Assembly (NCBI GenBank): GCA_000473305.1
Contig: CP006772.1
Coordinates: forward strand, 620,001-684,000
Origin: Bacteroidales bacterium CF
Lineage (GTDB): Bacteria; Bacteroidota; Bacteroidia; Bacteroidales; UBA932
Direction: 5' to 3'
Length of the DNA: 64,000 nucleotides
In this document: positions 1 to 8,496 of the stretch, piece after piece
Layout of the letters: the number at the start of each line of letters is the position of its first letter
Numbering within the stretch: position 1 is the stretch's first letter
Translations under genes and position numbers: made by a program
Notes under the pieces: model-generated
Databases searched by the model: none
Seen by the model: only the letters and a program-made list of their open reading frames with translations
Told to the model about the DNA's origin: nothing

Positions 1-427
1 TGACTATGCTGCGCCGAAAGGCACACCGGTAATGTCTATCGGTGACGGTGTAGTGATTCAGAAAGGTTATGCAGGGGGGGGCGGAAACACTGTCAAGATA
101 AAGCATAATGCCACCTTTACCACAGCCTACCTGCATCTCTCAAAATATGGAGCGGGAGTTGCCAAAGGTTCGCGGGTGCGACAGGGGCAGGTTATCGGTT
201 ATGTCGGAAGCACAGGTTTGTCCACAGGTCCTCACCTTGATTTCAGAGTGTGGAGAAACGGGAAACCTATAAATCCGCTCAGTATGGAATCTCCTCCTGC
301 CAAGAAGGTTGATCCGTCTAATATGGAGACTTTCAGGACAAATATTGCAAATATGAAGCATCAGATTGATTCATTGGTCTCTGTGCAATATCTGGACACA
401 CTTGTCAATAACTTGGGAAAGAAATAA
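1..427 (+). CDS. M23 (LytM-like) peptidase, C-terminal part, partial
   Basis: The reading frame is open at the left edge and ends in TAA at 425-427, so only the last ~141 residues are seen. They form the beta-sheet core of a LytM/M23 domain: a GDGVV strand, the TAYLHLSKYG segment with its conserved His, the GQVIGYVGSTG turn, and the GPHLDFRVW segment where the family normally has HxH. After the domain comes a ~45-residue tail. M23 enzymes cut peptidoglycan cross-links in the periplasm or act as inactive amidase activators. The second His of HxH, normally a zinc ligand, is Asp here, so catalysis is uncertain and a non-enzymatic role is possible. The ATG at 32 lies inside the domain and is not the start. 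Confidence 0.85.
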   Translation, partial: DYAAPKGTPVMSIGDGVVIQKGYAGGGGNTVKIKHNATFTTAYLHLSKYGAGVAKGSRVRQGQVIGYVGSTGLSTGPHLDFRVWRNGKPINPLSMESPPAKKVDPSNMETFRTNIANMKHQIDSLVSVQYLDTLVNNLGKK

Positions 428-435
428 TCTCGTAC

Positions 436-443
436 TATCTTTG
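436..443 (+). promoter_or_regulatory. Bacteroidota -7 element upstream of ettA
   Basis: TATCTTTG matches TAnnTTTG exactly, 20 nt before the ettA ATG. A weak -33 partner (CTTG at 412-415, 20 nt upstream) overlaps the end of the peptidase gene. Confidence 0.5.
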
Positions 444-463
444 CCGGAAATTGATAAAATTAT

Positions 464-2140
464 ATGGCAGACGAAAAGATTATTTTCTCTATGAACGGAG
501 TCGGCAAGATTTTGCCGAACAATAACAAGGCAATCCTGAAAGATATCTACCTCTCTTTTTTCTATGGTGCAAAGATTGGTATAATCGGTCTTAACGGATC
601 CGGAAAATCCACACTCCTGAAAATCATTGCAGGTATGGAGACTGCTATTCAGGGAGAGGTCGTGTGGGCTCCCGGTTACTCTGTGGGATATCTGGAGCAG
701 GAGCCTCATCTGGATGATTCAAAAACTGTTCTTGAGGTAGTGCAGGAGGGTGTGCAGGAGGTTATGGATCTGCTCAAAAAATACGAGGAGGTCAACAATA
801 AATTTGCAGAACCGATGGAGGATGATGAGATGAACAAGCTTATCGAACTCCAGGGTGAACTGACAGATAAAATTGACCATGTTAATGGTTGGGATATAGA
901 TTCAAAACTTGAGAGAGCAATGGATGCCCTGCAATGTCCCGACCCTTCGGCATCGGTCAAGACATTGAGCGGCGGTGAGAGAAGGCGTGTAGCTTTATGC
1001 AGGTTGCTTTTAAGAGAACCTGACGTACTTCTTCTCGATGAGCCTACCAACCACCTTGATACAGAGAGTATACAGTGGCTTGAGGCGCATCTCCAGCAGT
1101 ACAAGGGAACGGTTATAGCTGTTACCCACGACCGTTACTTCCTCGACAATGTTGCAGGATGGATACTTGAACTTGACCGTGGGGAAGGAATTCCATGGAA
1201 GGGTAATTACTCGTCATGGCTCGATCAGAAGACAACAAGGCTTGCAATGGAGGAGAAACAGGAGAGTAAGAGAAAGAAGACCTTGGAGAGGGAGCTTGAG
1301 TGGGTGCGGATGGCTCCAAAAGCCAGACACGCAAAATCCAAGGCACGTCTGTCACAGTATGAAAGAATGCTCAATGAGGATGGAAAAGCCAAGGATGAAA
1401 AACTCGAGATTTTTATCCCTAACGGGCCACGTCTTGGAGACAATGTAATAGAGGCTTCAGGGGTCACAAAATCATTCGGGGATAAAGTCCTTTTCGAAAA
1501 TCTCAACTTTAAACTCCCACCTGCAGGTATTGTCGGTATTATCGGACCAAACGGTGCCGGAAAGACAACTTTGTTCAGACTCATAATGGGTTACGAAACG
1601 CCGGACAAGGGTACTTTCTCTATAGGAGAGACCGTGAAGGCTGCATACGTTGACCAGCAACACAAACAAATTGATCCCGACAAGACCGTATATCAGACAA
1701 TAGCAGACAACTCTGAATTTGTGAAACTTGGTAATAAAGAGGTAAATGCAAGGGCCTATGTGTCAAGATTCAACTTCTCGGGAGCAGATCAGGAGAAGAG
1801 GTGCGGAGTGCTCTCCGGGGGTGAGAGAAACAGGCTGCATCTGGCCCTTACCCTAAAGGAGGAGGCCAATGTGTTACTGCTTGACGAGCCTACAAATGAC
1901 GTGGATGTAAATACAATAAGAGCTCTGGAGGAGGGTCTTGAGAACTTTGCCGGTTGTGCTGTCGTGATTTCACATGACAGGTGGTTCCTTGACAGAATCG
2001 CAACCCACATCCTTGCCTTTGAGGGTGATTCAAATGTATACTTCTTCGAGGGGAGCTACTCTGAATATGAGGAGAACAAGAAGAGACGCCTTGGAGATCT
2101 CACGCCAAAAAGATTTAAGTATAAGAAATTGATGGAGTAG
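464..2140 (+). CDS. ettA: Energy-dependent translational throttle protein EttA (ABC-F ATPase)
   Basis: This is a 558-residue soluble ABC-F protein with two nucleotide-binding domains and no membrane segment. The first domain has Walker A GLNGSGKST near residue 45, signature LSGGERRRVAL and Walker B LLLDEPTNHLD. The second has GPNGAGKTT near 360, signature LSGGERNRLHL and LLLDEPTNDVD. The linker is highly charged (KARHAKSKARLSQYERML), as in EttA, which binds the ribosomal E site and gates entry into elongation according to the ATP/ADP ratio. The length matches the EttA family (about 555). The gene is convergent with a second ABC-F gene, with only 2 bp between their stop codons. EttA is preferred over other ABC-F classes because of length and linker. 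Confidence 0.9.
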   Translation: MADEKIIFSMNGVGKILPNNNKAILKDIYLSFFYGAKIGIIGLNGSGKSTLLKIIAGMETAIQGEVVWAPGYSVGYLEQEPHLDDSKTVLEVVQEGVQEVMDLLKKYEEVNNKFAEPMEDDEMNKLIELQGELTDKIDHVNGWDIDSKLERAMDALQCPDPSASVKTLSGGERRRVALCRLLLREPDVLLLDEPTNHLDTESIQWLEAHLQQYKGTVIAVTHDRYFLDNVAGWILELDRGEGIPWKGNYSSWLDQKTTRLAMEEKQESKRKKTLERELEWVRMAPKARHAKSKARLSQYERMLNEDGKAKDEKLEIFIPNGPRLGDNVIEASGVTKSFGDKVLFENLNFKLPPAGIVGIIGPNGAGKTTLFRLIMGYETPDKGTFSIGETVKAAYVDQQHKQIDPDKTVYQTIADNSEFVKLGNKEVNARAYVSRFNFSGADQEKRCGVLSGGERNRLHLALTLKEEANVLLLDEPTNDVDVNTIRALEEGLENFAGCAVVISHDRWFLDRIATHILAFEGDSNVYFFEGSYSEYEENKKRRLGDLTPKRFKYKKLME

Positions 2141-2142
2141 TA

Positions 2143-3993
2143 TCAGCTGTTGAGTTCCAACCACCTGTCACTCTTAATTTCAATCAATGAAATAACCTCT
2201 CCGATTCTTACAGATTTATCTGTGAGATCTTTAGGGGACAAAATACCGGACGAGAGAGCGGCCTCAAGGTCGCTCTTCTCTTTTTCAAGAGACTCAATCT
2301 CGGACTCAAGTGCTTCCAGTTCGCGTTTTTCCTTGTATGTCAGACCTTTCTTGGCGATTTGGGCCTCCTCTTTCGGTTCTTTTACCGGCCTGGGAGTTTT
2401 CTCCCGCTCCAGCTCCCTGATATATTCACGATATTCACTGTACTTGCCGACATAGTCTTTGATAACGCCGTTTCCCTCAAATACAAATATGTGATCAGCA
2501 AGCTTGTCAAGAAAATATCTGTCATGTGAGACAATAATCAGACACCCCCGGAATTCCGCAAGATACTCCTCAAGAACATTGAGGCTGATAATGTCAAGAT
2601 CATTTGTGGGCTCGTCGAGAATCAGAAAATTCGGATTCTTCATCAACACAGTTACAAGGTAAAGCCTTCTCCTCTCTCCTCCGCTCAGTTTTTCAACCTT
2701 GGTATTGTGTGTAGAGTAGGGGAAGAGAAACTTTGAGAGGAATTGCGTTACAGGAACCTGAGTCCCGTCAGAAAGAGTTGCAACTTCGGCATATCTTCTT
2801 ACAACATCAATAACCGTCTCATCCGGTGTAAATTCAAGTCCCGCTTGTCTATAGTAGCCGAAAACGACTGTCTCCCCGATATCTGTTGTTCCCGCAAGAG
2901 GAGGCAGTGTTCCTGTGATAACCTCGAGAAAGGTTGTCTTCCCGACTCCGTTCGAACCTACCAATCCTACTTTTTCACCTTTGGCAAAGTTGTATGTGAA
3001 AGAGTCTATGGTCTTGTAATCCCCGTAACTGTGCGAGACACCCTTACAGTTAATAACTTTGGTTCCCAGCCTCGCACTCTTTACATCTATCTTCATGCTC
3101 TGTTCCGAGATTGTCTGAGAGGCCCGGTCCTTGATGTCATAAAATGCATTGACACGGTATTTCGCTTTTGTTCCCCTTGCCTGAGGCATCCTCCTCATCC
3201 AGTCGAGCTCCTTTCTGAACAGATTACGGGCTCTTTCTGTCTCTGAGTTGAAATTTTCGATTCTCTCATCTCTTTTCTGCAGGTAGTATGAGTAATTTCC
3301 CTGGTATCTGTATAGCTTTCCATTGTCAAGCTCCAGAATCTGGTTGCAAACCCTGTCAAGAAAGTAGCGGTCATGGGTTACCATTAAAAGCGAGGAGGAT
3401 GTCCGGGTCAGATACTCTTCAAGAAACTCTATTATTTCCAGATCAAGATGGTTTGTGGGTTCGTCCAGGACAATAAGTCCTGCATCTGAGAGCATTGCAC
3501 CAGCAATTGCCACTCTTTTCCGTTGTCCGCCCGATAGCTCGGACATCTTTTGATCCAGATTGCCAATTTTGAGATTGGTAAGTATCTGTTTTACCTTTAA
3601 TTCATACTGCCATCCTTCAGTCCTGTCCATCTCTCTTATCGCATTCTCGAGTCTTTTAGGATCGTTTGCTAGAATTGCATTTTCATATTCCGCAATTGTA
3701 CGGGAGAGCTCGTCAGATGAGGAAAACACCTCTTCAAAGACACTTTTCTCAGGGTCGTAATCCGGCTCTTGCTCAAGCCAGGCAATCTGGATGCCATCTT
3801 TATAACGTATTGTTCCTCCGAGGTCAGAAGAGTCCTTTCCGGCCAGAATGCGGAGAAGAGTACTCTTGCCGCTGCCGTTGGGAGCAATGAGGGCAATCTT
3901 CTCACCCTCGTTTATATTTATGTCTAGTTTTTCAAAAAGGATTCTAGTACCGTAGGACTTAGATATTTTTTCTGCTTGAAGTATGCTTGCCAT
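2143..3993 (-). CDS. ABC-F family ATPase, Uup-like
   Basis: A 616-residue tandem ABC ATPase without membrane segments. The first half has GSGKSTLLRIL with signature LSGGQRKRVAI and DEPTNHLD; the second half has GVGKTTFLEVI, LSGGERRRLYL and DEPTNDLD. The C-terminus (about 545-616) is a Lys/Glu-rich coiled coil (EKRELEALESEIESLEKEK). That arrangement is typical of Uup, which binds DNA and ribosomes and affects transposon precise excision and ribosome rescue in E. coli. It is 18 bp downstream of trkA on the same strand, but also has its own -7 element just before the ATG. An antibiotic-resistance ABC-F role is less likely given the terminal coiled coil. Confidence 0.85.
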   Translation of the reverse strand: MASILQAEKISKSYGTRILFEKLDININEGEKIALIAPNGSGKSTLLRILAGKDSSDLGGTIRYKDGIQIAWLEQEPDYDPEKSVFEEVFSSSDELSRTIAEYENAILANDPKRLENAIREMDRTEGWQYELKVKQILTNLKIGNLDQKMSELSGGQRKRVAIAGAMLSDAGLIVLDEPTNHLDLEIIEFLEEYLTRTSSSLLMVTHDRYFLDRVCNQILELDNGKLYRYQGNYSYYLQKRDERIENFNSETERARNLFRKELDWMRRMPQARGTKAKYRVNAFYDIKDRASQTISEQSMKIDVKSARLGTKVINCKGVSHSYGDYKTIDSFTYNFAKGEKVGLVGSNGVGKTTFLEVITGTLPPLAGTTDIGETVVFGYYRQAGLEFTPDETVIDVVRRYAEVATLSDGTQVPVTQFLSKFLFPYSTHNTKVEKLSGGERRRLYLVTVLMKNPNFLILDEPTNDLDIISLNVLEEYLAEFRGCLIIVSHDRYFLDKLADHIFVFEGNGVIKDYVGKYSEYREYIRELEREKTPRPVKEPKEEAQIAKKGLTYKEKRELEALESEIESLEKEKSDLEAALSSGILSPKDLTDKSVRIGEVISLIEIKSDRWLELNS

Positions 3994-3997
3994 GCCG

Positions 3998-4005
3998 CAA
4001 AGTTA
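3998..4005 (-). promoter_or_regulatory. -7 promoter element of the uup-like gene, possibly leaderless
   Basis: On the minus strand the sequence reads TAACTTTG, an exact TAnnTTTG match, with only 4 nt (CGGC) before the ATG. Transcription would begin at or beside the start codon. No TTTG was found at the expected -33 distance. Confidence 0.45.
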
Positions 4006-4011
4006 GACAAA

Positions 4012-5361
4012 CTACAAGAAAAACTTGTTTACTTTTTTCAATGCAGAAGGGAGAGCAAATACGACAACACGGTCGTATGCCTTTATCTCGGTGTCTCCCA
4101 GAGCAATATAGCTGTGGTTGCCTCTGATGATACCCCCGATAATTGCATCTTTAGGGAAACCAAGATTCCTGATCTTGTCTCTTGTTATGAGGCTGTTAGG
4201 ATTAACGATAAATTCAAGAACCTCTGCGTCGGATCCATTCAGGCACTTAATAGACTGAACTTTGTTTGAGAGTGTGAATCTGAATATACGGCTTGCTGTT
4301 ATGAGTTTTTTGTTGATAACGGCATCAACACCCATGCTTTCTGCCAACTTGATGTAGTCTATATTCTCAACTTCAGCGATAGTCTTTGCAACTCCCATCT
4401 TTTTGGCCATCACGCAGGAGAGGATATTTGTCTCAGAACTGCTGGTAACAGCAACAAAGGCATCAAAACCATTTACATCCTCCTCAATGAGCAGGTCTGT
4501 ATTGCGGGCATCCCCATTGATGACAAGTGTCTTGGAAAGTCTTTCATTGAGAACTTCGCATCTCTCTTTCTTTAGCTCTATGAGTTTTATGTAGTCAACG
4601 GTATTCTCAAGCTTCTTGGCAACCATCTCTCCAATCCTGCCTCCGCCGACAATCATAAGCTTGCGGACATTGATGTTATCCTTGCCGGAATAGCTCATCA
4701 CCTCCTGCACCCCGGCCCTCTTTGAAATTACAAACACAAGGTCATGCTCCTTGAACCTGGTGTTTCTCCTCGGTATGAGTGTCTGTCCGTCACGTGCTAT
4801 TGCTACAGCTCTGTATAGAGGCTCTTCAGATGACAAAGTGAGATCACCCAGGACTTTGTCAATAAGCGGGGCTCCGTCATCAAGCCTGAAAACAATTAAC
4901 TGAAGTTTGCCGGCCGAAAAGTCCATGAATTCTGATGTCCCGGTCTGTTTGAGAAGGTCGGTTATCTCGTGTGAGGCTATCTTTTCAGGATAGAACAACA
5001 GGTCAATACCCATCTCGGTGAAGAGTATCTTGTTGTCATTCTGAAGATATTCGTCGTTATTTATACGTGCAGTAACTCGTGTACTGCCCATTTTTTTAGC
5101 GAGGAGCGAACTTATGATATTAACATCCTGCTCCTGGGCAGGACTGACTGCAATGAACAAGTCAGCATAGGCAGCTCCCGCCTGAGATAAGGTTGTTATG
5201 GATGTAGGTGACCCAAAGATAGTTATAACGTCAGCACTTTCGGAAACTCTGTTAAGCCTTCCTTCATCGTTATCAATTATAGTAAGATCATGATACTCAT
5301 TACTGAGCATCTTGGCCAGGTGGCTCCCGACATCACCAGCCCCGGCAATAATAATCTTCAT
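4012..5361 (-). CDS. trkA: Trk potassium uptake regulatory subunit TrkA
   Basis: A 449-residue cytosolic protein built as two tandem RCK (regulator of K+ conductance) units. Each begins with a Rossmann NAD-binding motif (GAGDVGSHLAKML at the N-terminus and GGGRIGEMVAKKL near residue 238) and ends with a TrkA-C domain (FRLDDGAPLIDKVL and FIVNPNSLITRDKI regions). TrkA forms the nucleotide-gated ring under the membrane subunit TrkH; no trkH lies in this window. The gene follows the small acidic protein by 11 bp and precedes the uup-like gene by 18 bp on the same strand. Length and duplicated architecture match canonical TrkA. Confidence 0.92.
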   Translation of the reverse strand: MKIIIAGAGDVGSHLAKMLSNEYHDLTIIDNDEGRLNRVSESADVITIFGSPTSITTLSQAGAAYADLFIAVSPAQEQDVNIISSLLAKKMGSTRVTARINNDEYLQNDNKILFTEMGIDLLFYPEKIASHEITDLLKQTGTSEFMDFSAGKLQLIVFRLDDGAPLIDKVLGDLTLSSEEPLYRAVAIARDGQTLIPRRNTRFKEHDLVFVISKRAGVQEVMSYSGKDNINVRKLMIVGGGRIGEMVAKKLENTVDYIKLIELKKERCEVLNERLSKTLVINGDARNTDLLIEEDVNGFDAFVAVTSSSETNILSCVMAKKMGVAKTIAEVENIDYIKLAESMGVDAVINKKLITASRIFRFTLSNKVQSIKCLNGSDAEVLEFIVNPNSLITRDKIRNLGFPKDAIIGGIIRGNHSYIALGDTEIKAYDRVVVFALPSALKKVNKFFL

Positions 5362-5372
5362 TTAAAATTATA

Positions 5373-5594
5373 TTAATATTCCTCTTCGTTGAAGAAGAAA
5401 TCTTCTTTGCTCGGATAGTCAGGCCAGATATCCTCGATGCTATCGTATACTTCTCCATCATCATCCAGATCTTCCAGATTTTCAATAACTTCCAGAGGGG
5501 ATCCGGAGCGGGTTGCATAGTCAATCAACTCCTCTTTGGTTGCCGGCCATGGTGCATCTTCCAATTTTGACGCCAATTCAAGTGTCCAATACAT
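5373..5594 (-). CDS. Small acidic DUF2795-type protein
   Basis: A 73-residue soluble, strongly acidic protein. The N-terminal half (TLELASKLEDAPWPATKEEL followed by a YATRSG..LEV segment) resembles the DUF2795 fold, where a short helical domain carries the PATKxELI motif. The C-terminal half is rich in Asp, Glu, Tyr and Phe. Its function is unknown. It sits immediately upstream of trkA with an 11-bp gap, so the two are probably co-transcribed. On the minus strand a near-match to the -7 element (TACCTTCG, 5647-5654) lies about 55 bp upstream of the ATG. Confidence 0.75.
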   Translation of the reverse strand: MYWTLELASKLEDAPWPATKEELIDYATRSGSPLEVIENLEDLDDDGEVYDSIEDIWPDYPSKEDFFFNEEEY

Positions 5595-5678
5595 AGCGTA
5601 AATGATTAATATTTAAACAGTTACTATATTATTTGATAATAGTCTGCGAAGGTAATAATTTATTGTTGATTTTCAACA

Positions 5679-6215
5679 TTATTGAGCCCAAAAATCATCC
5701 GGTACGCCTCCGCTGATTGACAAATGTCTGGCATACACGAACAGATAGTCGGAAAGACGATTAAGATACTTTATGCAAAGTTCTATACGAGGCTCAGCCT
5801 CAATCGCCAGTGCGGCCCGTTCTGCCCTTCGGCATACGGTACGTGCAATATGACAAACCGCTGAGGCTTTGTGGGGCCCGGGAAGTATGAATGCAGTCTG
5901 TTGAGGCAGCGCAGATGTCATCTCGTCAATCTGCTCCTCAAGGAATACAATCTCTGATTCATTACAATATTTCAGTTTCTCTGCCCCTTTTGTATCTGCT
6001 GCAAGATGAGCAGCAGCAAGCATAAGGTTTTTCTGTATCCTTCTGATGTTTTCTATATACTTGTCACCGGCAGCCTCTGCCCTGAGCAGCGCTAATTGCG
6101 ATATGAGCTCATCAACAGTACCGTAAGCATGAACCCTTGGGTCATTCTTACTGACACGTGCCCCGCCTACCAAAGAGGTAGTTCCTTTATCTCCTGTTTT
6201 TGTGTAAATTTTCAT
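5679..6215 (-). CDS. Cob(I)alamin adenosyltransferase, PduO type
   Basis: A 178-residue PduO/MMAB-type ATP:corrinoid adenosyltransferase. It carries the family N-terminus KIYTKTGDKGTTSLVGG, the substrate-site motif RVHAYGTVDELIS, the ATP/cobalamin-binding helix HIARTVCRRAERA (about 122-134) and the C-terminal LNRLSDYLFVYAR. The enzyme transfers the 5'-deoxyadenosyl group of ATP to cob(I)alamin to make coenzyme B12 in the cytoplasm. It is the last gene of a leftward operon, 2 bp after the ABC ATPase gene. The neighbours are not B12 genes, so co-location probably reflects operon packing. Confidence 0.92.
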   Translation of the reverse strand: MKIYTKTGDKGTTSLVGGARVSKNDPRVHAYGTVDELISQLALLRAEAAGDKYIENIRRIQKNLMLAAAHLAADTKGAEKLKYCNESEIVFLEEQIDEMTSALPQQTAFILPGPHKASAVCHIARTVCRRAERAALAIEAEPRIELCIKYLNRLSDYLFVYARHLSISGGVPDDFWAQ

Positions 6216-6217
6216 AT

Positions 6218-6925
6218 CTATATTATCTGATGTTCGTTTGTGTGGTCTGATTCGATTATACCATCCCTGAGACGGATTATTCTCTTTGCATGTTTTGCTA
6301 TGTCCTCCTCGTGGGTTACCAAAATTACAGTATTTCCCTGTTCATGTATCTCCTCGAAAAGTTTCATAATATCTATTGAGGTCTTGGTGTCCAGATTTCC
6401 TGTCGGTTCATCAGCAAGAATTATTGAAGGGTTGTTGACCAGCGCCCTGGCAACAGCCACCCTTTGCCTTTGTCCACCGGAAAGTTCGTTGGGTTTATGA
6501 TGCATTCTGTCTTTAAGGTCTACATTTTCAAGAGCAACTCTGGCCCTGTCCTCCCTCTTCTCGCGGGATTCACCGGAATAAATCAAAGGCAATGCGACAT
6601 TGTCCAATGCAGTATATCTCGGCAAAAGATTGAAAGATTGAAATATAAAGCCAATCTCCTTGTTCCTGATTACAGCCAGTTCATTGTCATCCATCTTGCT
6701 TACATCGGTACCGTTGAGGATATACTCTCCCTCAGAAGGACTGTCAAGGCAGCCAAGGATATTCATCATTGTCGATTTTCCGGAGCCGGAAGGACCCATG
6801 ATTGCAACATACTCGTTTTTGTTGATCTGAATGTCAACACCGTTAAGAGCTCTCACCTCCTGATTCCCGACCTTGTAGATCTTCTTTATGCCTTTTATCC
6901 TGATAACCTCTTGATTCATATCCAT
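6218..6925 (-). CDS. ABC transporter ATP-binding protein, LolD/MacB-type
   Basis: A 235-residue single ABC ATPase. Walker A is [12 protein letters not shown], the Q-loop [13 protein letters not shown], the signature [15 protein letters not shown] and Walker [12 protein letters not shown], followed by a switch His in VTHEED. This ADEPTGNLD pattern is characteristic of the LolD/MacB/FtsE group, which powers mechanotransmission transporters for lipoprotein release, macrolide or peptide export, or cell division. No matching FtsX-fold permease is adjacent, so the substrate is unknown. It follows mqnD by 18 bp and precedes the adenosyltransferase by 2 bp. ATGs at codons 1 and 3 are both possible starts. 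Confidence 0.88.
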   Translation of the reverse strand: MDMNQEVIRIKGIKKIYKVGNQEVRALNGVDIQINKNEYVAIMGPSGSGKSTMMNILGCLDSPSEGEYILNGTDVSKMDDNELAVIRNKEIGFIFQSFNLLPRYTALDNVALPLIYSGESREKREDRARVALENVDLKDRMHHKPNELSGGQRQRVAVARALVNNPSIILADEPTGNLDTKTSIDIMKLFEEIHEQGNTVILVTHEEDIAKHAKRIIRLRDGIIESDHTNEHQII

Positions 6926-6943
6926 GGTTTTTAAATTTTGAAA

Positions 6944-7774
6944 TTAAATGAAAAGATCCTCCCGTCTTACAGTGCCGGGATTTAACTCGAGAGCCTTGTT
7001 GTATAGAGCTGTCACGGCATTGATCCCTGTATCGCCTATTTCAACAGTGTAATTATTTACAAAAAGTGCTATATGTTTACGTTGAACCTCCATATCCATC
7101 TCCTGTGCATTTTCTGAAACATATCCTGCTGACACATCCGGATGAGCGAATGCAAATTCTATGCTTCTCTTTAAAATCCGGTTGACTTTTTGTTGTAACT
7201 CACGGTCAAGCCTTCTGGAAACGGCAATCCCACCAAGCGGTATCGGGAGCCCGGTAGTGTTCTGCCAATGGCTGCCAAGATCCTCAATCAGATGTAACCC
7301 CTTTTCCCTGTAAGTGAACCTTCCTTCGTGTATCAGAACTCCGGCATCGAACTCTCTGCTTAGCACACGCTTTTCTATTTCAGAAAAGAGCACCGGTGTC
7401 AGATTCCTGCATTCAGGAAAGGCATTTCTCAATAAAAGAGAGCCTGTTGTTCCCTCTCCGGGAATAGCAATCTTCAGAAAGGGATAGCTCTCCCGTCTGA
7501 TAACCGGATCCAGAGAGACAAACAGAGGTCCGTTGTTATATCCCAAAGCGCTTCCTGAACGTAACATTACATATCTGTCGCATATTGAAAAAAATGTACT
7601 GTAGCTCAATTTGCAGACATCATAAACATCCTCTGCCGCTCTTTTGTTCAGTTGTTCAACATCGGCCAGCTCAGTCGTGAATTCGATACCCTCGGTATCT
7701 GTCATATTATGAACCATTGCATGGAATGCAAAGGTGTCATTAGGGCAGGGAGAATAGGCTAATTTTAGTTTCAT
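6944..7774 (-). CDS. mqnD: 1,4-dihydroxy-6-naphthoate synthase MqnD (futalosine pathway)
   Basis: With the start at 7774 the protein is 276 residues, beginning with the diagnostic KLKLAYSPCPNDTF. A longer in-frame extension to 7912 runs through mqnB and is rejected. MqnD has a periplasmic-binding-protein fold and converts cyclic dehypoxanthine futalosine to 1,4-dihydroxy-6-naphthoate. Visible family features are the GEGTTGSLLL substrate loop and the AGVLIHEGRFTY strand. The ATG overlaps the TGA of mqnB as ATGA, a coupled arrangement typical of the two genes acting in one pathway. Other pathway genes (mqnA, mqnC) are not in the window. Confidence 0.93.
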   Translation of the reverse strand: MKLKLAYSPCPNDTFAFHAMVHNMTDTEGIEFTTELADVEQLNKRAAEDVYDVCKLSYSTFFSICDRYVMLRSGSALGYNNGPLFVSLDPVIRRESYPFLKIAIPGEGTTGSLLLRNAFPECRNLTPVLFSEIEKRVLSREFDAGVLIHEGRFTYREKGLHLIEDLGSHWQNTTGLPIPLGGIAVSRRLDRELQQKVNRILKRSIEFAFAHPDVSAGYVSENAQEMDMEVQRKHIALFVNNYTVEIGDTGINAVTALYNKALELNPGTVRREDLFI

Positions 7775-8439
7775 AGGGCAGAAAACAGATTTTTCATGGC
7801 CTCTTTGAGAGAATCGAGTGCCAGCGGAATGTTCCATTTGGTTCTGTCCCTCTCCCCGACTTCGTTTGAAACCGATCTTATCTCTATAAAAGGTACCTTC
7901 TCCTGTATACACACATAAAAGAAGGCAGCACCTTCCATACTCTCAATTTCAGGCAAAAAATTGCTTCTCAGTTGTTTTGTCTTTTCAGGAAGACCGCTGA
8001 CTGTCTGTACGGTTACTCCTGTGGCTCTGTCATACATATTTAGCGCCCTCTCTATCTCATCAGATAGTCCCGGGGATATCAATGCTCCGCTCTTGAAAGG
8101 GTAGGTGTCTGCATCCAGAGCATTATAGTCAAACAGAGTCTGAAACCCGTTGAAGGTTTCAAACCCAAGATCTCCGAAATACTCTTTCTTTATTATGGCT
8201 GTTGAACCGATTGGAAAGGAATGGGAAAAACTTCCGGCTATGCCTATGTTGAAAGCCAGATCAAAAGGGCCTGAAGAGCATAGCATTTTGGTCAGCCTGT
8301 AGCTGGTGCTTGTACTTCCTATGCCTGTAAGCATGAATGTGACCTCAATTCTCTCTTTCTTCTCTTTTGCAAGAGAATTGTAAGCCTGGCGGGCAGTTAT
8401 TATCTCCTCTTCTTCGGCTGCTGTGATTAAAATTTTCAT
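7771..8439 (-). CDS. mqnB: Futalosine hydrolase MqnB
   Basis: A 222-residue nucleoside phosphorylase-fold enzyme that removes the purine base from futalosine in menaquinone synthesis. The N-terminus KILITAAEEEE, the TGIGSTST phosphate/ribose loop, FNIGIAGSF, the ESMEGAAFFYVC base-ribose motif and the late catalytic-region RSVSNEVGERD are all visible. It is first in the leftward operon and its stop overlaps the mqnD start by 4 nt. MTA/SAH nucleosidases are the nearest alternative, but the direct coupling to mqnD and the RSVSNEVGERD segment favour MqnB. Confidence 0.92.
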   Translation of the reverse strand: MKILITAAEEEEIITARQAYNSLAKEKKERIEVTFMLTGIGSTSTSYRLTKMLCSSGPFDLAFNIGIAGSFSHSFPIGSTAIIKKEYFGDLGFETFNGFQTLFDYNALDADTYPFKSGALISPGLSDEIERALNMYDRATGVTVQTVSGLPEKTKQLRSNFLPEIESMEGAAFFYVCIQEKVPFIEIRSVSNEVGERDRTKWNIPLALDSLKEAMKNLFSAL

Positions 8440-8468
8440 TATGAGAACAGTTTCTGAGTCTAATTTCT

Positions 8469-8476
8469 TAATTTTG
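8469..8476 (+). promoter_or_regulatory. -7 promoter element of folE
   Basis: TAATTTTG is an exact TAnnTTTG match 20 nt before the folE ATG in the 57-bp divergent region between mqnB and folE. No TTTG lies at the expected -33 spacing. Confidence 0.5.
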
Positions 8477-8496
8477 CCCGAAATTAGTTATTTATT

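Noticed and set aside
464-3993. ABC-F pair as antibiotic-resistance genes
   Set aside because: The first has EttA length and linker and the second a Uup-type C-terminal coiled coil; both are housekeeping types.
7775-7912. A 46-residue N-terminal extension of MqnD
   Set aside because: It lies wholly inside mqnB in another frame, and the family N-terminus begins at 7774, where ATGA couples the two genes.
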